Positions 8,436 to 16,093 of a stretch of 64,000 nt of DNA are shown here, piece by piece. The position numbers were made by a program, and so were the translations under genes. The notes beneath the pieces were generated by a model. It did not search any database. It was not told the origin of the DNA and worked only from the letters and a program-made list of their open reading frames with translations. Where the stretch lies: contig NZ_JAOVZR010000001.1 of assembly GCF_026619415.1 (NCBI RefSeq), positions 744,001-808,000 of the forward strand, read 5' to 3'. This DNA is from Hoeflea algicola (lineage in GTDB: Bacteria > Pseudomonadota > Alphaproteobacteria > Rhizobiales > Rhizobiaceae). The first letter of the stretch is position 1. Every line of letters starts with the position of its first letter.

Positions 8436-9554
8436 TCAGAGCGCGGCAGCCGATTGCCCGACAAAGACGACCACTTTCTGGGCCGCGTTGTTGCCGAAAC
8501 CAGCGGCATCCCATGGCGCTTCGAGTGGCTGCACCTGACCATCAGCATCGGTTGCGCGACAGCGCAGCACGTGCTCGCCGGGGCTGGCAGTCCAGTCACA
8601 GGTCCATTTGGTCCAGGCATAGTCGCCAACAGCAGCCTCCAGCCGGGCTTCCTGCCAGGCACCATCAAGCTCCACCTCGACCCTGCTGATCGGCACGCCG
8701 GCGCCCGACCATGCACGACCGGTGAGTGTTACCGGTCCGGGCTCCAGATAGCGCTTGCGCGACCCCCAGTCAGGAACGCCCGGCGGCACCATCAACGATT
8801 TCACCCGTATGGCGGTTACCGGGCGACCAGGATCTTCCGCAGTTTCCCGGTAGCGATAGGTACGCAGTTGCTGAAAACCGTCATAAGGCTGCGTCAGCGC
8901 CTCGATCCGCTCCAGCCATTTGACACTTGCCATCCCGTACCAACCTGGAACGATCAGCCGGAGCGGCGCACCATGTTGTGGCAACAACGGCTGCCCGTTC
9001 ATGGCATAGACCAGCATGACATCGAGTTCTGCGATTTGCGCCAGCGTCAGCGAACGGCCAAATGAATGGCCGACGCCCTTGTCGAAACCATAATCAGCGC
9101 CGGTGAAGGCGATCTCAACAGCATCGGAGCGCAGCCCCATCTGTTCGATCAACGGTCTCAGCGGTGTGCCGGTCCATTCCGATGTGCCGACCGCCTCATA
9201 GATCCACGGCATGGCATGAAGACGCGGTGATACGCCAGCGCGCCCATTGCCCGCGCATTCCAAGGTCACAGGCAGAGTAACCTGCGGCATTGCCTTGATC
9301 TCGTCGAGCGACAGTTCCGCAGCAGTATCGAACGCGCCCGAAAAACTCAGTTTGTGATTGCCGGCATCGAGCAACGGCACATCGAAATGATTGAGCAAAT
9401 AATGCAGCCCGGTGGGCGTCACATCGAGCGCCAGGGTCTCCAGCAGAATACCCGAATTGCGGTTGGAGAGCCTCAGCTCGTCCTCACTGTAGAGCCCGTC
9501 CTGAGTATCGATCGGCCCGTTATGTCCTGCAAAGGGGTTATCATTCGTTGTCAT
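8436..9554 (-). CDS. Sulfite oxidase/dehydrogenase-like molybdopterin enzyme
   Basis: A 372-residue protein with the sulfite oxidase layout. A molybdopterin-binding domain covers about residues 55-215 (start motif HFDVP, molybdenum-ligand cysteine C100 in TLECAGNGR) and a Mo-co dimerisation domain about 235-365 (ITAIRVKSLMV, then LTGRAWSGAG). The reaction would be sulfite to sulfate, with electrons passed to a cytochrome or another acceptor. No heme domain is fused. I see no Tat or Sec signal (it starts MTTNDNPFAGHNG), whereas SorA/SorT-type enzymes are usually exported, so it may be cytoplasmic. It is only 3 bases downstream of the hydratase beta-subunit gene, so it belongs to the same operon. 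Confidence 0.85.
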   Translation of the reverse strand: MTTNDNPFAGHNGPIDTQDGLYSEDELRLSNRNSGILLETLALDVTPTGLHYLLNHFDVPLLDAGNHKLSFSGAFDTAAELSLDEIKAMPQVTLPVTLECAGNGRAGVSPRLHAMPWIYEAVGTSEWTGTPLRPLIEQMGLRSDAVEIAFTGADYGFDKGVGHSFGRSLTLAQIAELDVMLVYAMNGQPLLPQHGAPLRLIVPGWYGMASVKWLERIEALTQPYDGFQQLRTYRYRETAEDPGRPVTAIRVKSLMVPPGVPDWGSRKRYLEPGPVTLTGRAWSGAGVPISRVEVELDGAWQEARLEAAVGDYAWTKWTCDWTASPGEHVLRCRATDADGQVQPLEAPWDAAGFGNNAAQKVVVFVGQSAAAL

Positions 9555-9557
9555 GGC

Positions 9558-10238
9558 CTACCCTATCATCTCGTCGCTGCGGTCATCAGTTTCACCGAAA
9601 CGCTTGAGCACTGCCGGAACGGTGCCTTCGTAGACTTTTTCAAGATTAGCCGAGATTTTGGCGTTCTCGCGTTCAAACAGCGAATTGCCGGCCAGATCGC
9701 TCTCGACGATGAACGGGCCCATATTGTCGGCTTCAAGCACCCACATGGCCTGAGCCAGGCCGAGTTCCTTGTTCCAGTGCACAGTCTTGACCCGTTTGAC
9801 GCCACGACCAAGCAATGCGCCGGTGCCGTAGCCGACGGTCGTCAGGTAGATCGCACCGTTGGGCACGAAGTGATCCTTGTAATCCTTGACGCTCATGCCG
9901 CCCTTGCCGATGATCAGCTTGGCGCCGGACTTGGCCATCCATTCGCCGATCCACTTGGAGAAACGAAACGAGGCGGTGGCGGTGACCGCGCCCAGCCGAA
10001 AGGTGCCGTCCTCGTTGATGGCGGCGGCCGGTGAGCAATGGAAATTGGCGGCACTCTCGCCCGGCAATTCCATCGGGATATTGGCCTTGTCCTCGAGCGC
10101 GCGTTTGTAGACACCTTCGCGCGCCGTATAGATCAGCCCGTCGAGATAGACCACATCGCCCAGCCGCAACTGCGCCAGCGCTTCCGGTGACGGCGTCGTG
10201 CTCAGGCGGATTTTTCGTGGTTTTGAGGCATTTCCCAT
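9558..10238 (-). CDS. Class I fumarase/tartrate dehydratase-type hydro-lyase, beta subunit
   Basis: A 226-residue protein matching the C-terminal half of class I fumarases (TtdB/FumA-C domain). Motifs are LRLGDVVYLDGLIYTARE near residue 25, the IIGKGGM turn, and GAIYLTTVGYGTGALLGRGV. It overlaps the alpha-subunit gene by 37 bases, typical of a tightly coupled two-subunit enzyme. Enzymes of this family add or remove water across fumarate, mesaconate or tartrate using an Fe-S cluster held by the alpha subunit. Several stretches differ from the usual consensus as I remember it, including VGYGTGALL where AIGGAAALL is common. The true substrate may therefore not be fumarate. Confidence 0.85.
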   Translation of the reverse strand: MGNASKPRKIRLSTTPSPEALAQLRLGDVVYLDGLIYTAREGVYKRALEDKANIPMELPGESAANFHCSPAAAINEDGTFRLGAVTATASFRFSKWIGEWMAKSGAKLIIGKGGMSVKDYKDHFVPNGAIYLTTVGYGTGALLGRGVKRVKTVHWNKELGLAQAMWVLEADNMGPFIVESDLAGNSLFERENAKISANLEKVYEGTVPAVLKRFGETDDRSDEMIG

Positions 10239-11164
10239 TCCACTGTCTCCCGGCGTTGATAATCAGTGAACCAGTCCGGATCGGTGCGGTATTCCACCCG
10301 TCCGTCGGCAAAGACCCGCGCCACGGCGCGGCGCGATGACAGGCAGAAGGCATGCACGGACATCTGCATGCCGCCTGTATGACAATAGCCAACCTCGATA
10401 TTGGCATCGATAACCATCGACTTGCCGACAAAGCCCATGGCGCCCATGCCGATCGAGTTGCCCAGTTCCTTGAGTTCCAGCTCGAGCTCGGCAATGCGCG
10501 GATCGGAATTGCGGGAACCGACAATGCGCAGGCATGCGGCGCGCTTGCCGAGCACCATGCAGGTGTCCTTGCAGCCGCCCAGACCGATGCCGATGATCGC
10601 CGGCTGGCAGGCCAGCCCGCGCTTGCCGAAGGCGACCAGACAATCAAGATAGAAGCGCTTGATGCCCTGAATGCCATCGGACGGAAACAACATGCGGTAG
10701 TCAGTGCCGAACAATCCGCCCTTGTGCACAGTGATCAGGTCGATCCACTCGCCGCCCGGCTCATAGCCATATTCGATTTCGGGCGCGCCAATGCCGACAT
10801 TGTTGTCGTGATCGGTGCGCCAAAGCGGATGCACCCGGTTGGGCCGCAACGGCACGCCATTGGTGGCGACCGCGGTGGCGCGGCGCAGCGCCGCCTCCAG
10901 CGCGATCGGACCACCCTCAATCTGCGTCTCGTTGCCCATCTTGACGTACCAGCGCGGGGTGCCGGTGTCGCCGCACATGGCGCGGCGGTCTTCCTTGGCC
11001 GCCTTGTAGTTTTCCAGCATCGCCTCGAGCACAAACGACGACAGATCGCCGTCCTCGACATTGGCGGCTGCCTGCAGACCATCGAGATAGTCCTGCGGAA
11101 TTTCGATTGCCGCCTTGTCCATCAGGGTCTCGGCCGTCTTTTGAATGATGTCTATGGGGATCAT
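10202..11164 (-). CDS. Class I fumarase/tartrate dehydratase-type hydro-lyase, alpha (Fe-S) subunit
   Basis: A 320-residue protein of the TtdA/FumA-N family. The three cysteines expected to hold the [4Fe-4S] cluster are C64 (AMCGDTGTP), C198 (GIGLGGCKD) and C274 (HAFCLSSRRA). The start ATG at 11164 overlaps the stop of the flavoprotein gene (ATGA). The loop that reads roughly TGDNTPPEIH in ordinary fumarases is here RTDHDNNVGIGAPEIEYG, and the usual KGGGSEN is replaced by HKGGLFGTD, so substrate-contacting parts look altered (comparison from memory). Gene order directly after an SDH-like complex implies that it hydrates, or eliminates from, the unsaturated product of that dehydrogenase. Confidence 0.85.
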   Translation of the reverse strand: MIPIDIIQKTAETLMDKAAIEIPQDYLDGLQAAANVEDGDLSSFVLEAMLENYKAAKEDRRAMCGDTGTPRWYVKMGNETQIEGGPIALEAALRRATAVATNGVPLRPNRVHPLWRTDHDNNVGIGAPEIEYGYEPGGEWIDLITVHKGGLFGTDYRMLFPSDGIQGIKRFYLDCLVAFGKRGLACQPAIIGIGLGGCKDTCMVLGKRAACLRIVGSRNSDPRIAELELELKELGNSIGMGAMGFVGKSMVIDANIEVGYCHTGGMQMSVHAFCLSSRRAVARVFADGRVEYRTDPDWFTDYQRRETVEWEMPQNHEKSA

Positions 11165-12930
11165 CAGTTCGCCTCCACCAGAGTTTCGGGTTCGCCGGCA
11201 GGCAGGATTGTTTCGCCCGGCCGAACGATGGTAAATTGCACCGGCTCGCAATCCACCTCGATGTCACTGCCTGACTGCCGCGCCACCGTAAAATAGGAGC
11301 TTTCGAGGTCGCCCGGCTCGGGAAAATCCTCGCGGTAATGCGCGCCGCGGGAATTCTCCCGCGCCAGTCCCGCGTGCGCGATGACTTCGGAGACATCGCA
11401 CAACGAGCGGACATTGAGCCAATCGTGCCAGGTCAGATTGAAAGCCAGATTGTCGCCCGCCACACCGACCTGCATCAGCTCATCAGATATGTCGGCGACG
11501 CGGCCAATACCACGCTCCATGCCGCGCCGATTGCGGATGACGCCGACATCTTCCCACATGGCTTCCTGCAACTCATGGCGCAAAGCCTGTATGTTGGCAG
11601 GCTTGCGGCCGAGCGGTTGGCAGGCACGGGCAATCTCTGCATCAAGCACTGTTTCGTCAGGATCCCGCAGCGCGCCCATGCGGCGAATATCGGCTCCCAT
11701 GACATCGCCGGCGATCCCGCCATAGACCGTGGAATTGGCGACGCCATTTCCGCCCAACCGGTTGGAGCCATGGGCGCCGCCGGCGTCCTCGCCAGCCACG
11801 TAGAGGCCTTCCATTTCAGTGCGGGTATCGGTGTCGACCACCACGCCGCCCATGAAGTAATGCGCCGTCGGCACCACTTCGACCAGACCGCCGGCAAGGT
11901 CGAAACCGGAATCGGCGCAGCGCTTGACCATGCCGGAGAATTTCTGTCGCACCATCTCGGGCCCGAGGTGGCTCATCTTGATGTAGACGCCGCCATTGGT
12001 CGAGGTGTTGGACTTGCGCATTTCATCATAAATGCCACGGCTGACGACATCGCGTGTGGCGCGCTCGCCGCGGTCATCATAGTCGAACATGAAGCGGCGT
12101 TCGGCACCGTTGAGCAATTGTCCACCCGCGCCGCGCAGACCTTCTTCGAGCACTGTACCGGTCATTTTCGTATGATCGCCGGCGAGCAATCCGGTAGGGT
12201 GAAACTGCACCATCTCCATATCGCGCAACGGCAAGCCGGCACGCAGCGCCATTGCCAGCCCGTCCATGGTCTTGTCGCCCGAAGCAGTGTGGTACTTGTA
12301 CATCGTGGGGCCGCCACCGGTGGCCATCAGCACGGTCTTGGCGCGGACAAAGCGGAACTTTCCGGTGCGCATGTCGATCATCAGGACGCCGGCCAGCGCC
12401 GAGCCGTCCTTTGTCGGGATCAGGCCGATCGCGCGGTGTTCCTGCAATTTTTCCACCGGGCGCGAGAGCACCTGCTCCATCAGCCGATTGATGATCTCGA
12501 TGCCGGTCAGGTCGCCCTTGTGGACCGTCCGGTCGGCGGTCTGGCCGGCGAAAGCCTTGTGATGAAGCGTGCCGTCGGCATTGCGGTCAAAAAAGCAGCC
12601 GATCTCGTTTTCGAGTTCACGGACGCGAACCACGGCCTGCTCGCACAGCCTCCAGGCCATGTCCTGGTTGGGCAACCACTTGCCGCCATTGATGGTATCC
12701 ATGAAGTGGCGTTCGACGGTGTCGCCACCGCCCAGCGCAACATTGTAGCCCCCCTGCACCATGCGGGTGCAGCCGCATTTGCCAATCAGCCCCTTGACGG
12801 CGATGGTTACCTTGGTGCCTGCCGGTGCCGTCTGCAGCGCATGCAGGGCCGCGAACATGCCTGCTCCGCCGGTGCCGAGGATCAGGATGTCGGTGTCGTG
12901 ACGATCTATATCGGTCATGCTCATCCTCAT
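11164..12930 (-). CDS. Succinate dehydrogenase/fumarate reductase-like flavoprotein subunit
   Basis: A 588-residue FAD protein of the SdhA/FrdA family. The dinucleotide motif GTGGAGMFAALHA is at residues 19-31. Dicarboxylate-binding residues are kept: H244 (QFHPTG), R266 (LRGAGG), H357 (AHYFMGG) and R391 (NRLGGNG). Two family hallmarks differ. The position of the histidine that carries covalent FAD in SdhA is C54 (CGCTRMVQGG), and the Glu of RGEGG is A268. FAD is therefore probably not attached in the SdhA manner. Starts at 12930, 12924 or 12918 are possible; I chose 12930 because it overlaps the upstream stop as ATGA. The likely substrate is a substituted succinate. Confidence 0.85.
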   Translation of the reverse strand: MRMSMTDIDRHDTDILILGTGGAGMFAALHALQTAPAGTKVTIAVKGLIGKCGCTRMVQGGYNVALGGGDTVERHFMDTINGGKWLPNQDMAWRLCEQAVVRVRELENEIGCFFDRNADGTLHHKAFAGQTADRTVHKGDLTGIEIINRLMEQVLSRPVEKLQEHRAIGLIPTKDGSALAGVLMIDMRTGKFRFVRAKTVLMATGGGPTMYKYHTASGDKTMDGLAMALRAGLPLRDMEMVQFHPTGLLAGDHTKMTGTVLEEGLRGAGGQLLNGAERRFMFDYDDRGERATRDVVSRGIYDEMRKSNTSTNGGVYIKMSHLGPEMVRQKFSGMVKRCADSGFDLAGGLVEVVPTAHYFMGGVVVDTDTRTEMEGLYVAGEDAGGAHGSNRLGGNGVANSTVYGGIAGDVMGADIRRMGALRDPDETVLDAEIARACQPLGRKPANIQALRHELQEAMWEDVGVIRNRRGMERGIGRVADISDELMQVGVAGDNLAFNLTWHDWLNVRSLCDVSEVIAHAGLARENSRGAHYREDFPEPGDLESSYFTVARQSGSDIEVDCEPVQFTIVRPGETILPAGEPETLVEAN

Positions 12931-13268
12931 ACCGCCTGCAGAAAAAACGCGCCGGCCACCAGAAAGGCCGCGGCGACGGCGGAAGCGGCCATGGTTTTTT
13001 GCCTTGGCGACCACGGCAGGAACTCCAGCGCCAGAAGCCTCAATCCGCCGAACACATGCACGGCAAGCAGAAAAACGAGGCCGAATTCTGCGAGCTTGAC
13101 CAGTGGATTGTCAGCAAAGCGCAAAAGCTCATCGAAGGTTTGCGGCTGGTTCAAGGCCATCGCCAGCAGGTAGAAATGCGCGGGCAGAAACAGCGCCAGA
13201 CCAAGACCGGAAAGCCGGTGCAACAGATAGGCAATCCACAGCGGATGTGAGCGGTGCGGCTTGATCAT
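12927..13268 (-). CDS. Succinate dehydrogenase-like membrane anchor subunit (SdhC-type)
   Basis: A 113-residue protein with three hydrophobic segments. It begins MIKPHRSHPLWIAYLLHRLS; the HRLSG motif and the following PAHFYLL histidine resemble SdhC quinone/heme sites. It overlaps the upstream anchor gene (ATGA at 13265-13268) and the downstream flavoprotein gene (ATGA at 12927-12930). It should anchor the complex in the inner membrane and pass electrons to quinone. Family assignment rests on size, topology and context more than on strong motifs. Confidence 0.75.
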   Translation of the reverse strand: MIKPHRSHPLWIAYLLHRLSGLGLALFLPAHFYLLAMALNQPQTFDELLRFADNPLVKLAEFGLVFLLAVHVFGGLRLLALEFLPWSPRQKTMAASAVAAAFLVAGAFFLQAV

Positions 13269-13594
13269 AGCGTTACCGCAAAGACAGCGCGAAGGCCGGT
13301 GGCGAGCAACAGCAAGCCGGCACCCCACATGAAAAGCTCAAGTTCGCGGCCTTTCAAGCCGAGCGTCTCATGAACAATGACGCGCAGGCCGATCGACGCA
13401 TGCAGCGAGACGGCCAGCACAAACAGGCCGTAAAACAGAAACCAGATGACGCTACCTTTTGTGCGACCGAGGATTTCGGCGGCGCTCAGCCCATCCTGGA
13501 TGGCATAGATCATCACCGCGATATGACCCAGCGTCAGTGGGATCATCACCATCGCGCTCAGCCGCTGCAGCATGTAGAGGCGGAGACCGACCAT
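13265..13594 (-). CDS. Succinate dehydrogenase-like membrane anchor subunit (second anchor)
   Basis: A 109-residue protein with three hydrophobic helices. The QRLSA motif near residue 10, GHIAVMIYA with a possible heme-ligand histidine, and HASIGLRVIVHE are typical of small SDH/FRD anchors. Its ATG follows the Fe-S subunit stop with no gap. Two short anchors of three helices each imply a type with SdhC/SdhD subunits rather than a single large cytochrome b subunit. Confidence 0.75.
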   Translation of the reverse strand: MVGLRLYMLQRLSAMVMIPLTLGHIAVMIYAIQDGLSAAEILGRTKGSVIWFLFYGLFVLAVSLHASIGLRVIVHETLGLKGRELELFMWGAGLLLLATGLRAVFAVTL

Positions 13595-14341
13595 CTAGCG
13601 TCCTCCCTGGAAGAAGGAAGCGACGGTGGCGCGCTTGAGACCGGCGATCGCCTTCATCGGGTTGAGGTCATTGGGGCAATGCAGCGTGCAACTGCCCTGG
13701 CTGTGACAATTGTGGCAGCCGCCCTTGCCAGAAACCGCCTCGATAATGGCATTCGGATCAGCATCCTTGGGGTCGAGAAAAACGGTCCAGGCACGCTGCA
13801 GCGCTGCAGGGCCGAGAAAATCAACATTATTGGCCACCGTGTCGCAGGCCGCATAGCAGACCGAGCAATTAATGCATTCAATACCGGTATCGGTCTCGAC
13901 GCGCGCAGGCGTTGCCGGATCCAATTGCTGGATGGCATCTTCCCGGCGTTTGCTGGGATGATGCACACCGCCGGCGGCAACCCATTTGTCGAAAAATGGG
14001 TCCATGTCGACAGCCAGATCCTTGATCACCGGCAGGTTGCGCAGGGGCGCAATGGTTACGGAATCGCCTGAAAGAACCTTTTTCACGTGAGTACGGCACG
14101 TCCAGCGCGGCACCCCGTTGACCGTCATCGCGCAAGAACCGCACATGCCAACACGGCAGGCATAGCGATAAGACAGGGTCGGGTCCGAATGCTGCTGGAT
14201 CCAGGCGACAACATCGAGAATCGTCTGGTTTTCCTGCCGGGGCACCGAAAACCGTTCAAACTTCCCCTCGACGTCATTTCCACGCCAGACATGGACATCA
14301 AGACTTTGTGAATCCGCAGTCACACGCAACTCCAATCGCAT
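13595..14341 (-). CDS. Succinate dehydrogenase/fumarate reductase-like iron-sulfur subunit
   Basis: A 248-residue SdhB/FrdB-type protein and the first gene of the operon. It has the plant-type [2Fe-2S] motif (YACRVGMCGSCAMTVNG with a later WTC), the [4Fe-4S] motif CINCSVCYAAC and the third cluster motif CHNCHSQGSCTLHCP. ATG 14341 begins the recognisable domain (RLELRVTADSQ); an ATG at 14356 is possible. A candidate sigma-70 promoter ends only about 17 bases upstream, so the leader would be very short. Placing the B subunit first, with order B-D-C-A and no sucCDAB or mdh nearby, is unlike the housekeeping sdhCDAB of alphaproteobacteria. Confidence 0.85.
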   Translation of the reverse strand: MRLELRVTADSQSLDVHVWRGNDVEGKFERFSVPRQENQTILDVVAWIQQHSDPTLSYRYACRVGMCGSCAMTVNGVPRWTCRTHVKKVLSGDSVTIAPLRNLPVIKDLAVDMDPFFDKWVAAGGVHHPSKRREDAIQQLDPATPARVETDTGIECINCSVCYAACDTVANNVDFLGPAALQRAWTVFLDPKDADPNAIIEAVSGKGGCHNCHSQGSCTLHCPNDLNPMKAIAGLKRATVASFFQGGR

Positions 14342-14357
14342 CGTCCGGCAAAACATA

Positions 14358-14417
14358 ATGATAATATTTCGAAATAAAAGCGACAAATATTGACAGTTAT
14401 TGTTATATTTGCTTACA
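14358..14417 (-). promoter_or_regulatory. Candidate promoter with LysR-type site for the sdh-like operon
   Basis: Read on the minus strand, TTGTCG (14386-14381) and TATCAT (14363-14358) are 17 bases apart, a plausible -35/-10 pair. Upstream of them, at 14401-14417, is TGTTA-N7-TTACA. This has the same spacing and right arm as the site before the second LysR gene (TGTAA-N7-TTACA, 5272-5288), and lies about 40 bases from the -10 box, where LysR regulators activate. Confidence 0.45.
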
Positions 14418-14489
14418 TAAAATCGTCCATCAGAATGATACGATAGAGGTCGAGATACCATTACGTGTTGGAGGATCAGGTTCTTAGGT

Positions 14490-14820
14490 TCAGGCCCCTT
14501 GATTGATCCAGAAGATGACGGTTGCTGCGGTTGCGATGGCTGACATGAAGGTTTGGGCAGAACGGTCGTAGCGAGTGTGGATGCGCCGCCAGTCCTTGAA
14601 TTTTCCAAACATGTTCTCGATCTTGTAACGGCTTTTGTAGAGCGTGTTGTCGAACGGGAATTCGATTTTGCGGTTGGATTTGGGCGGAATGCAGGGCCCT
14701 ATGCCGCGAGCATAAGCGCCTGGCGAAACCAATCTGCATCGTTGCCCCTGTCGCCCAGCAGGGTTTTTCGTCCGGAATGGCATAAAACACCAGCGCCGCG
14801 CCCTTGAAGTCACTCATTTG
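14490..14820 (-). pseudogene. IS5-family (IS427-like) transposase remnant
   Basis: Only the C-terminal third of an IS5-type transposase is readable. RYKIENMFGKFKDWRRIHTR is followed by ATAATVIFWINQ, a hallmark of the family. Upstream, a piece resembling ALVFYAIPDEK appears in another frame, so the gene has frameshifts and lacks its N-terminus. It lies next to the sdh-like promoter and beside another broken transposase, forming the left edge of the IS-rich region. Confidence 0.75.
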
Positions 14821-14923
14821 GCCCTCGGAGAGCAACAAAACTAAAGCGTGTCGCGGCTTTGAGATTTGGGATTCCCTGATTGATGGATTTGTGATTCAGT
14901 TTACCCATGGAAGGAGAACCGCC

Positions 14924-15830
14924 ATGGGCAAACCGCATCCGGTCGAGTTGCGTGCGCGTGTCGTTGGGTTTGTAGAAGAAGGCAACAGCCATCGAGAGGC
15001 TGCTCGGCATTTCCGGGTCTCCCCGAGGTTTTGTCAACAACATGATGATCCTGCATCGGGCCACTGGCTCGCTTGCGCCTGCGAGGCAGGGCCATCCGCC
15101 GGGCGGCAAGCTGACGCCGCATGGCGAATGGATTAGAACCCTTGTGGCTGCGAATGGCGAAGTAACGCTCGACGAGCTCTGCGTCGAACTCGCCGGGCGT
15201 GGCGTTGACGTGCATCGCTCGACCGTTGGCCGGTTTCTCAACCGGCTTGGGTTGAGCCATAAAAAAGACTCAATGCAAGCGAACAGTTGCGGCCGGAGAT
15301 CGCCCACGCCCGTGATCTGTGGATCAAGCGACGCCGGCGCTTCTTCAACAAGGCATTGGCACGGCTGATCTTTATTGATGAAACATCGACCAACACCAAA
15401 CTCGCCAAACGCACCGGATGGTCAGCCAAAGGTCAGCGCTTCAACGCCTATGCGCCGTTCGGCTCGTGGAAAACGCAGACCTTCATCGCCGGATTGCGCA
15501 GTCACGGACTGACTGTGCCATGGATCGTCAACGCGCCGATGAATGGCCGCATCTTCGAGACCTGGGTCGAAACCCAGTTGGCTCCGACATTGTCAAAAGG
15601 CGACATCGTCATTCTCGACAATGTCGCCTTCCACAAAAGCGAGACAGCTGCGGCAATGGTACGGGCCAAGGGTGCCTGGCTTCTCTTCCTGCCGCCCTAC
15701 AGCCCTGACCTCAATCCCGCCTCTCAGTATTTGCTTTGCAAATGCTTGCCGGCCAATGATCGAGATGGCTTTTTCCAAGCTCAAGGCAATGCTGCGAACC
15801 AACATCCCACACTGCGCTCCCCGATGACCT
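14924..15830 (+). pseudogene. IS630-family transposase, multiply frameshifted
   Basis: Pieces of one IS630-type transposase occur in successive frames. From ATG 14924 there is an HTH part (LRARVVGFVEEGNSHREAAR), then from about 15042 the second HTH (LDELCVELAGRGVDVHRSTV), then from 15287 the catalytic domain with [28 protein letters not shown] and [11 protein letters not shown]. After 15720 the frame is lost again and [10 protein letters not shown] continues in another frame. At least three frameshifts make it inactive. Confidence 0.8.
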
Positions 15831-15856
15831 CGGGGGCATCATCCAAAATAGCGTAA

Positions 15857-16093
15857 GGGGGTGCATTTTTGGGCGCCGATCACCCCCCTACGGGGTCAAA
15901 ATTGCACGCCTGTTCAAACCCCATCTGCCTCGCCCGGATGTCTTTTCCACGCCAGCGTCGTCGAAACTTTCACACGATGCGCTGCATTGTGACTGCAGTG
16001 TTTTCCTGGCTGAGGCGAAAAAACTACCGTTTCCAAAGACTTCCATTTCGAGATGAACCACTCTAGCCACCGAATATGAAGCTGTTTCTCGAT
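15857..16093. other. Non-coding stretch with a possible insertion-sequence end
   Basis: No gene is supported here. At about 15857-15920 there is a GC-rich stretch in which two similar half-repeats face each other (GGTGCATTTTTG and, inverted, CAAAATTGCACGCC, separated by CACCCCCCTACGGGG). This resembles the terminal repeats of IS21-type elements, and may be the scar of another lost element. Confidence 0.3.

Noticed and set aside
11338..13173. A 611-codon plus-strand open frame opposite the flavoprotein gene
   Set aside because: It is a low-complexity His/Asp/Ala-rich mirror of the real minus-strand gene with no motif. The opposite strand carries an unmistakable SdhA-like protein.
11164..14341. 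Housekeeping succinate dehydrogenase of the TCA cycle
   Set aside because: Gene order B-D-C-A, the missing covalent-FAD His, direct coupling to a hydratase and sulfite genes, and the absence of mdh/suc genes all argue against it.
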